From assembly GCA_964575575.1 (NCBI GenBank), contig CAZNQQ010000011.1, positions 1-22,928 of the forward strand: a stretch of DNA of 22,928 nt, read 5' to 3'. Positions 13,068 to 20,169 of this stretch are shown piece by piece (the stretch's first letter is position 1; each line of letters opens with the position of its first letter). The translations under genes were made by a program, and so were the position numbers. Origin of the DNA: UBA2163 sp964575575 (GTDB lineage: Bacteria > Patescibacteriota > Minisyncoccia > Phycocordibacterales > UBA2163). The notes under the pieces are model-generated. The model was not told the origin of the DNA and ran no database searches. It saw only the letters and a program-made list of their open reading frames with translations.

Positions 13068-14054
13068 TTATTTATTTAAATACTCACTTACTGTTTTCTC
13101 TACATCGCTCGCAGTTTTTGCTTCCATTAGTTTTATACGCAACTCTTTGGCGCCGTCCCATCCGTACACATATGCTTTGTAGTGCTTTTTCATAATATTG
13201 AAGTTTTTATGCGCAGCTTCTTGTTCAAACAGCTTTGTATGCTCTACTAATACTTTTAGCTTTTCTTCTATACTTACCTCTCCCTTACTTTCATCAAAGA
13301 GCCATGGGTTGCCAAAGATCGCACGGCCGAGCATTACTCCATCAGCGCCTGACTCTTTTGCTTTCTCTTTCGCATCTTTTATATCTAATACGTCGCCATT
13401 GCCAATAATCAGTGTGGGGCACTGATTATTACTGTTAGTATTCTGAACTCTGTCTCGTATCTCTACTGCCCTTTTTATATAAGACCAATCAGCAGGAACT
13501 TTAGACATTTGTTTGCGTGTACGTGCGTGGATAGTCACCACAGCAGGCTTAGCTTCAAGCAGTACTGGTAGCCACTCGTCTAGCTCGTCTTTGTTGTAGC
13601 CGACTCTTGTCTTTACTGACACTGGAATCCGCCGGCTGGCGGACCCAGCTCCTTGCTTTGCGGCTTTTATAAGCTCTCCTGCAAGTTTAGGGTTCTTCAT
13701 CAGTGCAGACCCTGCTCCTTGCTTCTCTATACTTCTATCAGGGCAACCCATGTTTATGTCTATACCGTCAAAACCCAGTTCCACCGCGAGCTCGGCAGCC
13801 TTCTTCATACGCTCTGGGTTTGAAGTGAAAAATTGCGCGACTATCGGTCGTTCTTCTTCTGTATACTCCAAGTCTTTCACAAGTGCGTCTTTGCCCCCTA
13901 AGAAAAGACCGTCAGCAGAGACGAACTCTGTGTAGGTTACATCAGGCTTCCCGTACTTTGCGATAACACGCCTAAAAGGCGCGTCGGTGACGTCTGCCAT
14001 CGGCGCGAGTACAAAAAACGGCTTATTTAGTTTTTCCCAAAATCCTTTTGACAT
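13068..14054 (-). CDS. dus: tRNA-dihydrouridine synthase
   Basis: An FMN enzyme that reduces uridine to dihydrouridine in tRNA D-loops. The TIM-barrel N-terminus has LAPMADVTDAPFRR (16-29), the catalytic Cys104 lies in INMGCPD, the FMN-binding Lys in VSVKTR (145-150), HART near 176-179, and IGNGDV and GADGVMLGRA in the C-terminal barrel. A helical RNA-binding domain follows to residue 328, a normal length. Two foreign-looking inserts are visible: SASRR (138-142), encoded by a GC-rich palindrome, and residues 209-217 (NNQCPTLII), encoded exactly by a 27-base perfect hairpin. The gene is minus-strand and flanked on both sides by plus-strand mini-units. Confidence 0.95.
   Translation of the reverse strand: MSKGFWEKLNKPFFVLAPMADVTDAPFRRVIAKYGKPDVTYTEFVSADGLFLGGKDALVKDLEYTEEERPIVAQFFTSNPERMKKAAELAVELGFDGIDINMGCPDRSIEKQGAGSALMKNPKLAGELIKAAKQGAGSASRRIPVSVKTRVGYNKDELDEWLPVLLEAKPAVVTIHARTRKQMSKVPADWSYIKRAVEIRDRVQNTNSNNQCPTLIIGNGDVLDIKDAKEKAKESGADGVMLGRAIFGNPWLFDESKGEVSIEEKLKVLVEHTKLFEQEAAHKNFNIMKKHYKAYVYGWDGAKELRIKLMEAKTASDVEKTVSEYLNK
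13404..13430. repeat. 11-bp perfect inverted repeat inside dus
   Basis: AATAATCAGTG / CACTGATTATT with a five-base loop, covering exactly nine codons (residues 209-217). It lies just upstream of the conserved IGNGD strand, next to a polar stretch (QNTNSNNQC) not usual in the family. Confidence 0.8.
13628..13643. repeat. GC-rich near-palindrome inside dus
   Basis: TCCGCCGGCTGGCGGA differs at one base from the ackA palindrome at 3557-3572. It encodes SASRR between the AAKQ helix and the IPVSVKTR strand, where other Dus proteins have a shorter turn. Confidence 0.75.
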
Positions 14055-14076
14055 AAAAATATTAATATGCTTTTAT
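14048..14076 (+). promoter_or_regulatory. Promoter-like sequence in the dus-ftsQ gap
   Basis: A perfect TTGACA (14048-14053) with a 17-base spacer to TTTTAT (4/6). The -35 overlaps the dus start codon, so firing here could interfere with dus initiation. It reads into a plus-strand unit ending at 14382. Confidence 0.45.
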
Positions 14077-14130
14077 TTATACAGACTTTAGAACTCAAAA
14101 GCAAATTGAAAACTTATTTGGAGAAATATA

Positions 14131-14190
14131 ATGGAAATAATTTTTTCAATTGTTGTAATTATTTTGTTTACTTTAGCATTAACATCATAA
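14131..14190 (+). CDS. Possible 19-aa hydrophobic peptide
   Basis: The ORF reads MEIIFSIVVIILFTLALTS and stops: one membrane helix and almost nothing else. A clear GGAG (14120-14123) lies seven bases before the ATG. It is followed directly by the Arg-rich ORF in the same unit. Size and composition recall type I toxin or small regulatory membrane peptides, but no family match is claimed. Confidence 0.45.
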   Translation: MEIIFSIVVIILFTLALTS

Positions 14191-14208
14191 AAGGAGAGAG
14201 TGGAGATT

Positions 14209-14316
14209 ATGACTAGAGCTAGAAAGAGAAACAGAAGACGCACAAAAACCCAACAACGTCGCAGACGACAACAAAATGAAGATGTTTCCGAAAAGAGAGA
14301 GGATTCAAAACGATAA
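14209..14316 (+). CDS. Possible 35-aa arginine-rich peptide
   Basis: The ORF starts MTRARKRNRRRTKTQQRRRR and ends in an acidic tail (NEDVSEKREDSKR). AAGGAG (14191-14196) and GGAG (14202-14205) precede the ATG. The strongly basic head could bind RNA or DNA. It is 18 bases after the 19-aa ORF and before a perfect terminator, so the two form a bicistronic mini-operon. Confidence is limited by size. Confidence 0.45.
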   Translation: MTRARKRNRRRTKTQQRRRRQQNEDVSEKREDSKR

Positions 14317-14344
14317 AGAAGGAGGTAACTTCAAATTCTATCGT

Positions 14345-14382
14345 GCCCTGGTTTGACCATAAGTCAAATCGGGGCGTTTTTA
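14345..14382 (+). terminator. Rho-independent terminator of the dus-ftsQ mini-unit
   Basis: GCCCTGGTTTGAC / GTCAAATCGGGGC forms a continuous 13-bp stem with two G-U pairs, loop CATAA, then GTTTTTA. The T tract overlaps the ftsQ stop codon on the other strand. Confidence 0.88.
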
Positions 14383-15225
14383 TTCTTCAGATTCTTTAAA
14401 TTTAAAATACACCTTATTACCGAAACGGAAATCAGCATAGTCTAGAACCTCAAGGCTGTCTTCGTCAAACTCTTCAGAACCAAAGACAGATTGTATGTTT
14501 TCGTATATGTCAGATAGGTTTTGCTTTTTTCCAAACATTATCTTCCCACCGCTTAGAAGCTCTATCTCAAAATCATCCTCATTTAAAATACTAAAGATTA
14601 TAGGGTTCAAACCAAGTTCAAACAAAGAAGCCAAAAAGAAGCTTGTCTCACGGAAATCCTCTACCAGCATAAACTGATTACCTATTGTTGTATCTCCGGC
14701 AAGTGCTCCAAAATACCGCAGATACACATTACCAGAAAACTCTGGTGCTTTTGTAAATATAAGCCCATCCTCATCTAAGAAGTAACAATCTGTAGTAGTG
14801 GAAACCTGACTTCCACAATAAAGCGCATGAGGTACTCTCTCTTCTATGTTTATAGATATTGATTGCAAACTCTCATACGATACATTTACTTCTTTTATTT
14901 CTTTAAAGCTTTCAAGTAGTGTCGCTTGCAAAGTTTTTCTTGGATACAAAAGAATACTTGATTTAGGCAGTACTAATGCATAGTTACCAGATATTTCCTC
15001 CTCTGCAAACCCTTTCAATGCTTTTGTCGCAAGTGCTGAATTACCTTTTATATTAATATCCGTTATGTTTATTCTCTCTGCCCTTAAACCAAAGACAATC
15101 CCAATCGCTACAAGCAATATAAAACCTGCAATACCTCCGATTTTGAACATCAGTAATTTCTTTCTCCTTTGAGCAAGCTTGGAGTGTGGTCTATGTTTGT
15201 GATGTCGGCGTCTTATTGTCGTCAT
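14380..15225 (-). CDS. ftsQ: Cell-division protein FtsQ/DivIB-like
   Basis: A bitopic membrane protein of 281 residues. It has a very basic cytoplasmic head (MTTIRRRHHKHRPHSKLAQR, then RKK), one membrane helix (about 27-47), and a POTRA domain (about 52-122: ITDINIKGNSALATKALKGF ... VSYESLQSISINIEERVPHA). The beta domain follows to the C-terminus. This is the architecture of FtsQ/DivIB, a scaffold that links FtsL and FtsB to septal wall synthesis. Sequence identity to model FtsQ is low outside POTRA, so another POTRA division protein is possible. It overlaps serS by 35 bases and is therefore co-transcribed with it, an unusual partner; FtsQ usually lies with mur, ftsA and ftsZ genes. Confidence 0.85.
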   Translation of the reverse strand: MTTIRRRHHKHRPHSKLAQRRKKLLMFKIGGIAGFILLVAIGIVFGLRAERINITDINIKGNSALATKALKGFAEEEISGNYALVLPKSSILLYPRKTLQATLLESFKEIKEVNVSYESLQSISINIEERVPHALYCGSQVSTTTDCYFLDEDGLIFTKAPEFSGNVYLRYFGALAGDTTIGNQFMLVEDFRETSFFLASLFELGLNPIIFSILNEDDFEIELLSGGKIMFGKKQNLSDIYENIQSVFGSEEFDEDSLEVLDYADFRFGNKVYFKFKESEE

Positions 15226-16486
15226 TTTTGATAATACTTTTACCCATATACTTTTGTAATACTTCAGGAATATTTATTGAACCGTCTTCATTTTGATTGT
15301 TTTCTATAATATGTATCAAGATACGCGGTGCCGCTATAGCTGTATTGTTAAGAGAGTGTGCAAACTTTGATTTACCGTCCTCGTCTTTGTATTTAATATT
15401 TAATCGTCTTGTCTGAAAATCATGAAAGTATGAAGACGAATGTGTCTCGCGGTATTTCTTCTCTGACGGTACCCAACCTTCTATATCATACTTCTTTACT
15501 TGTCCTAGACCCAAGTCCCCTCCTGAATTTATAACAACATGATACGGAATATTAAGAGCTTGCATAATCTTCTCTGAATTTTCTGTAATCTCTTCATGAA
15601 GTTTTACTGAAGTCTCGTGAGATGCTTCACATATTACGACTTGTTCTAGCTTATAAAACTCGTGCACACGCATTAGACCTTTTGTATCTCTACCATGACT
15701 TCCAGCTTCTCTCCTAAAACAAGGTGAGTATGCAAGGAGTTTGATCGGAAAGTCTTTTTTATCTAAAACTTCGTCCATATAATAACCCATAGACGCAACC
15801 TCTCCGGTTCCAGCTAGATAAGTATCGTCTTGTGTTTTATACAAATCTTCTTCACTCTGTGGCAAAAAACCTGTACCAATAAAAGATTCTTTATTCAATA
15901 GAGAAGGAACAATTACTGGAGTAAAACCTTTCTCTTTGATTTGGTCTTGTACAAACTGAAACAGTGCAAACTGTAGTGCAACCGCATCACCCTTCAACAC
16001 ATGCCCACGAAACCCAGCGATCTTTGTACCTCGTTCAAAGTCCACCATTCCTAAATCATTCATTAAAGTTATATGATCTTTTGGTTCAAAACTAAACTGC
16101 GGTATCTCTCCCCACTTTTTGATTTCTTTATTGTCGTCTTCACTCTCGCCTTCAGGTACAGACATGTCAGGGATGTTGGGTACACGCACCATTAAGTTTT
16201 GCCATTCTTTCATTGCATCCCGAAGATCGTTTTCCTCTCCCGTGATTATGTCTTTAAGTATCTTCATCTTACTTATAAGATGCTCGCGCTCGCTTTGGTC
16301 AGTAATCTGGGCTATCTCTTCAGACACAGTATTTTGCTCTGCCTTCTTTTCTTCAAGTGTAGCTATTCTCTTCCTTCTCTCTTCGTCAACCTCCAAAAGC
16401 CGATCAATATCTACCTCTACGTGCTTTTTCTTGGCTGCCGCTTTTACTATATCTTTATTCTCTCTGATGAATTTTATGTCTAACAT
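15191..16486 (-). CDS. serS: Seryl-tRNA synthetase
   Basis: A class II synthetase that charges tRNA-Ser. The N-terminal tRNA-binding coiled coil spans about 1-100 (IRENKDIVKAAAKKKHVEVD ... EENDLRDAMKEWQNLMVRVPNIP). Motif 2 is at 257-277 (FRREAGSHGRDTKGLMRVHEF) and motif 3 near 379-397 (LNNTAIAAPRILIHIIENNQ, Arg388). Length 431 is normal. Divergence: the usual TAEVPLTN is TGEVASMG (227-234), and the GSGxAxGR of motif 3 is NTAIAAPR, which suggests a lineage-specific subclass. A short unrelated tail (NDDNKTPTSQT) arises where the gene overlaps ftsQ. Transcription probably starts at an extended -10 (TGATACTAT) only about seven bases from the ATG, divergent from dprA. Confidence 0.95.
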   Translation of the reverse strand: MLDIKFIRENKDIVKAAAKKKHVEVDIDRLLEVDEERRKRIATLEEKKAEQNTVSEEIAQITDQSEREHLISKMKILKDIITGEENDLRDAMKEWQNLMVRVPNIPDMSVPEGESEDDNKEIKKWGEIPQFSFEPKDHITLMNDLGMVDFERGTKIAGFRGHVLKGDAVALQFALFQFVQDQIKEKGFTPVIVPSLLNKESFIGTGFLPQSEEDLYKTQDDTYLAGTGEVASMGYYMDEVLDKKDFPIKLLAYSPCFRREAGSHGRDTKGLMRVHEFYKLEQVVICEASHETSVKLHEEITENSEKIMQALNIPYHVVINSGGDLGLGQVKKYDIEGWVPSEKKYRETHSSSYFHDFQTRRLNIKYKDEDGKSKFAHSLNNTAIAAPRILIHIIENNQNEDGSINIPEVLQKYMGKSIIKNDDNKTPTSQT

Positions 16487-16521
16487 TCTTTATATAGTAT
16501 CAAAAGTGATAGAATAAACAA

Positions 16522-17385
16522 ATGGAAAGTGACATTAAACAACTAAAACCTGAAGAATATCCTGAACTTCTTAAAGAGATCAACGACCCTCCTAAAAAAC
16601 TTTACATAAAAGGCGAGTTGCCTCCCAACAATGTAAAATACTTATGTGTCGTAGGTTCGCGCAAATACTCCCCATATGGCAAAGAAGTTTGTAAAAGCTT
16701 AGTAGAAGGCTTGCGTGGTTACCCTATAGTTATAGTCTCTGGGCTTGCTTTGGGTATTGACTCTATAGCACATGAAAGCGCACTTGAAGCAGGGCTTAAG
16801 ACCATCACAGTTCCTGGTTCAGGTTTGAGCGAAGCTGTACTCCACCCCAAAACAAACAAAGAACTTGCAAAAAAGATAGTAAACTCAGGTGGCACCATGC
16901 TTTCAGAATTTGAAGCAGATTTTAAAGCGACACACTATAGCTTCCCTCAAAGAAACAGAGTGATGGCAGGTATGTCGCACGCTGTACTTATAATAGAAGC
17001 GGAAGAAAAGTCAGGCACACTCATAACTTCTAAGTTTGCTACAGAATATAACAGAGACGTACTTACAGTGCCGGCGTCCATCTTTTCTGCTACTTCATTT
17101 GGCCCGCATATGTTACTTCGTCTCGGTGCTACACCTATCAGAAATAGTGGTGATATACTAGAAGCGCTTGGGTTAAAGCAAGAAGAAGGTCAACAAAAAA
17201 TGGAGTTTGAAGACTTGTCAGAGAAAGAAAAGAAAGTAATAGAGATACTTAAAACACCGACAGAACGTGACGAGCTTATAGCAAAGCTTGGTCTTCCAAT
17301 CCAAGATGCAAATGTTACACTTTCAGCAATGGAAATAAAAGGTATTATAAAAGAAAGCATGGGAGAAATGCGAATCAATAATTAA
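16522..17385 (+). CDS. dprA: DNA-processing protein DprA
   Basis: A Rossmann-fold ssDNA-binding protein that hands incoming transformation DNA to RecA. Visible motifs are VGSR (44-47), SGLALGID (73-80), SEFE near 128-131, FPQRNR (141-146) and SGTLIT (164-169), all family signatures. A C-terminal winged-helix domain (about 225-287, LSEKEKKVIEILKTPTERDE onward) is retained. The N-terminal SAM-like domain of larger DprA proteins is missing, giving 287 aa. It is divergent from serS with 35 bases between. Its presence fits DNA uptake, common in CPR genomes. It is followed one base later by the NUDIX gene. Confidence 0.95.
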   Translation: MESDIKQLKPEEYPELLKEINDPPKKLYIKGELPPNNVKYLCVVGSRKYSPYGKEVCKSLVEGLRGYPIVIVSGLALGIDSIAHESALEAGLKTITVPGSGLSEAVLHPKTNKELAKKIVNSGGTMLSEFEADFKATHYSFPQRNRVMAGMSHAVLIIEAEEKSGTLITSKFATEYNRDVLTVPASIFSATSFGPHMLLRLGATPIRNSGDILEALGLKQEEGQQKMEFEDLSEKEKKVIEILKTPTERDELIAKLGLPIQDANVTLSAMEIKGIIKESMGEMRINN

Positions 17386-17386
17386 T

Positions 17387-17857
17387 ATGAAAAAAACAGT
17401 TGGTTTAATAGCAATAACAGACACAGGTAAAGCAGTACTTCAAGTACGAGGTAATTTTAATAGTGAGAAAAATGAACAAGAGACGTATAGAGGAGCGACA
17501 CAGCTTACAGTACATGGAAGTATAAACGAAGGCGAAAGTGAAACAGACGCGCTAATAAGGGAAGCAAAAGAAGAGCTTGGGGAGGAATTTGCAGAGCTTA
17601 TACAAGTAGACAAACTAAAAGAGATAAATAAAACAGAAAATGAAAAGATTTCTGTAATAAATTTCGGGCTTAGCATAGCCGAAAAGGATTTGGGTAAGAT
17701 AAAGGATGCAAAAATAAAATTAATATCAAAAGAAGATATAGATAATATAAAAGAGCTAAAACGAGAAGACAGAAGGGGTGGAGTTGATGAAAATGAAACA
17801 GTAATGTTCCCTGACAACATAGAAGCAGTAAAACTAGCGTTTGATAAATTATCTTAA
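17387..17857 (+). CDS. NUDIX hydrolase
   Basis: A 156-residue protein with a full Nudix box near residues 44-66: G-x5-E-x7-REAKEELGEE, containing all metal-binding glutamates (read from GSINEGESETDALI then REAKEELG). The family cleaves nucleoside diphosphates linked to another moiety (X), with Mg. The substrate cannot be assigned. The basic-hydrophobic start MKKTVGLIAITDTGKAVLQV forms the first strands of the Nudix fold. It begins one base after the dprA stop and so is co-transcribed; no strong Shine-Dalgarno sequence is visible, so translation is likely coupled. Confidence 0.85.
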   Translation: MKKTVGLIAITDTGKAVLQVRGNFNSEKNEQETYRGATQLTVHGSINEGESETDALIREAKEELGEEFAELIQVDKLKEINKTENEKISVINFGLSIAEKDLGKIKDAKIKLISKEDIDNIKELKREDRRGGVDENETVMFPDNIEAVKLAFDKLS

Positions 17858-17860
17858 AAT

Positions 17861-17889
17861 TTGACTAAATAAATTATCTATAGTACAAC
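17861..17889 (+). promoter_or_regulatory. Promoter of topA (near-leaderless)
   Basis: TTGACT, a 17-base spacer and TACAAC (4/6). The -10 ends 9 bases before the topA ATG, so the mRNA would begin within a few bases of the start codon, and no Shine-Dalgarno sequence is present. Confidence 0.5.
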
Positions 17890-17898
17890 TTAAGTCTA

Positions 17899-20097
17899 AT
17901 GACTAAACTTTTAATCGTTGAGTCGCCTGCGAAGGCGAAAACAATAACAAAATATTTAAATGACATTCCGGAGCAAACGGAAGATTTTGTCGTGACTTCT
18001 AGTGTCGGGCATGTTCGTGACATTCCAAAAAGTAATAAAAAAGCGATAGACATAGAAGCTGGCTTCGTCCCCCACTACGAAATCTCTAAAGGAAAGGAAA
18101 AAGTAATAAGTGAGATAAAAAGTAAAGCCAAGAAAGCAAGTGAAGTATTACTTGCTACTGACCCCGACCGAGAAGGTGAAGCTATAGCATGGCATCTAAA
18201 GGAAGTGCTAGGTCTTAAAAACCCCAAAAGGATTGTGTTTAATGAGATCACAAAAGACGCAGTACAAGAAGCCATAAACCACCCAAGAGAGATTGACGAC
18301 AAGCTTCGTGAGGCTCAAGAAGCGCGCCGAATATTAGACAGACTTGTGGGTTATGATCTGTCTGGATTGATTTGGAAAAAGGTGCGTTACGGACTTTCTG
18401 CTGGGCGTGTGCAGTCTCCTTCACTTCGTATAATAATGGAACGCGAACGAGAAATACGTGCGTTTGTACCTGAGGACTTCTGGGTTATAACCGCTGATGT
18501 AAACAATAAAAGCAAAGCTCAATTCCCTCTTACATGTGCCGAAGAGCCAAGGGAAGAGAAAGAAATGCAAAGGATAATGAACGCTGGAAAGAAAGGCAAA
18601 TGGAACGTAGCAAACATAAAAGAAAGCGAGATGAAACGCTCTCCTCGTGCACCTTTCATAACATCTACGTTGCAGCAAACTGCCAGTACTCGGCTTGGCT
18701 TTGCACCATCAAAGACCATGGGTATAGCACAAAAACTCTACGAAGCAGGTCACATAACCTACATGCGTACAGACAGTACTACCATGAGTAAGCAAGCACA
18801 TGCGCAAATTAAAGATGTAGTTACTGATAAATATGGTAAAGAATATTATCAACCGCATACTTTCAATAAAAAAAGTAAAGTAGCGGCACAAGAAGCGCAC
18901 GAAGCTGTACGACCATCTAATATAATGAAAGAATCTGCTGGAACTACTGAAGAGCAGAAAAAACTTTACAGATTAATATGGCAAAGAGCTGTAGCTTCAC
19001 AAATGGCAGATGCCAAACTGCTTAAGATGAAGATGATAGTTGATGTAGAAGGTGACGAGAAGATTCCGAACTTTACAACTAACGGCTCACGAACACTCTT
19101 TGACGGATGGTTTAAAGCAGACCCTGCTGCACGTGGTGAGGATGTAGAACTTCCAAAGGTAGACGTCGGTGAGACGTTGCAACTTATAGAAATGCACGAT
19201 GAAGCGAAACAGACCCAACCACTCCCTCGTTACACTGAAGCAGGACTAATTAAAGAGTTAGAAAAACGAGGTATTGGCCGACCTTCTACTTATGCGTCTA
19301 TTATGAGGACTTTGGGTGACCGCGGTTACGTAGACAAACAAGGTAAGACTCTTTTCCCTACTGACACAGGTGACGTAGTAAGTTCATTCTTAGAAGAGAA
19401 TTTTGATAAATACATAAGTGACTCGTTCACAGCTGAGATGGAAGACGAGCTAGACGAGATAGCTTCAGGTAAGCGTGAATACGCAAAAACACTTGCTGAT
19501 TTTTATACACCTTTTACAAAAGATGTGGATTCTAAAAAAGATATTGAAAAGATTACAAATATGGGCGACGCACCAGAGGAGTTTAAATGCCCAGAGTGTA
19601 AAGCAAATATGGTTATTAAACTTTCTAAGACTGGGAAGTTCATGAGTTGTTCTAAATTCCCTGACTGCCAAGGAGCAAGGACCATAGAGGGCGAAGAACT
19701 TGAAGGGCCAAAGGAAACTGGTGAGGATTGTCCTAAATGTACAAAAGGACGGTTAACAGAACGCGACGGAAGGTTTGGTAGATTCATCTCTTGTAACAAC
19801 TATCCTAAATGTAAGTTTATAAAAACCTCTCCAGAAGAAGAGGCTAAAAACAGAACAGGGGTAAAATGTGGCAAATGTAAAGATGGAGAGATGTCAGAAC
19901 GCCGTGGGCGGTTTGGACTGTTCTATAGTTGCTCTAACTACCCAGAATGTAAACACGCCATAAAAGCAAAACCAACCGGCGCCAACTGCCCGATGTGCGG
20001 TTCACTCATGATGGAAGGCACAAAAACCATACCGGAGAGGTGCTCAGATAAAACTTGCCCCAACCATAATCCACACAAACTAGATAAAAAGAAATAA
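17899..20097 (+). CDS. topA: DNA topoisomerase I (type IA)
   Basis: Relaxes negative supercoils by single-strand passage. The TOPRIM domain has LLIVESPAKAKTI (4-16) and TDPDREGEAIAWHL (87-100). The active-site tyrosine is Tyr288 in GHITYMRTDST. Cap and gate residues include RYTEAGLIKELEKRGIGRPSTYASI (about 450-475). The C-terminus (about 560-732) carries three Cys4 topoisomerase zinc ribbons (CPEC ... CSKFPDC; CPKC ... CNNYPKC; CGKC ... CSNYPEC) and a last shorter CPMC ... CSDKTC one. At 732 residues it is standard for a three- to four-ribbon bacterial TopA. It has its own promoter and is followed by a perfect terminator. Confidence 0.98.
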   Translation: MTKLLIVESPAKAKTITKYLNDIPEQTEDFVVTSSVGHVRDIPKSNKKAIDIEAGFVPHYEISKGKEKVISEIKSKAKKASEVLLATDPDREGEAIAWHLKEVLGLKNPKRIVFNEITKDAVQEAINHPREIDDKLREAQEARRILDRLVGYDLSGLIWKKVRYGLSAGRVQSPSLRIIMEREREIRAFVPEDFWVITADVNNKSKAQFPLTCAEEPREEKEMQRIMNAGKKGKWNVANIKESEMKRSPRAPFITSTLQQTASTRLGFAPSKTMGIAQKLYEAGHITYMRTDSTTMSKQAHAQIKDVVTDKYGKEYYQPHTFNKKSKVAAQEAHEAVRPSNIMKESAGTTEEQKKLYRLIWQRAVASQMADAKLLKMKMIVDVEGDEKIPNFTTNGSRTLFDGWFKADPAARGEDVELPKVDVGETLQLIEMHDEAKQTQPLPRYTEAGLIKELEKRGIGRPSTYASIMRTLGDRGYVDKQGKTLFPTDTGDVVSSFLEENFDKYISDSFTAEMEDELDEIASGKREYAKTLADFYTPFTKDVDSKKDIEKITNMGDAPEEFKCPECKANMVIKLSKTGKFMSCSKFPDCQGARTIEGEELEGPKETGEDCPKCTKGRLTERDGRFGRFISCNNYPKCKFIKTSPEEEAKNRTGVKCGKCKDGEMSERRGRFGLFYSCSNYPECKHAIKAKPTGANCPMCGSLMMEGTKTIPERCSDKTCPNHNPHKLDKKK

Positions 20098-20099
20098 AC

Positions 20100-20131
20100 A
20101 AACGCCTCATATAGTACTATATGAGGCGTTT
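20100..20131 (+). terminator. Terminator after topA
   Basis: A 32-base perfect palindrome whose left arm is AAACGCCTCATATAGT, three bases after the topA stop, ending in GTTTATGTTT. The perfect symmetry leaves only a minimal loop, so the RNA hairpin would open at its tip. Confidence 0.75.
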
Positions 20132-20169
20132 ATGTTTGCATTCCAAAATTAAAGGAATAGAATGACAAT

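Noticed and set aside
14343..14399. 18-aa ORF with GTG start after the perfect AAGGAGGT
   Set aside because: The start is 16 bases from the Shine-Dalgarno sequence, and the ORF consists of the terminator hairpin and the ftsQ 3' end.
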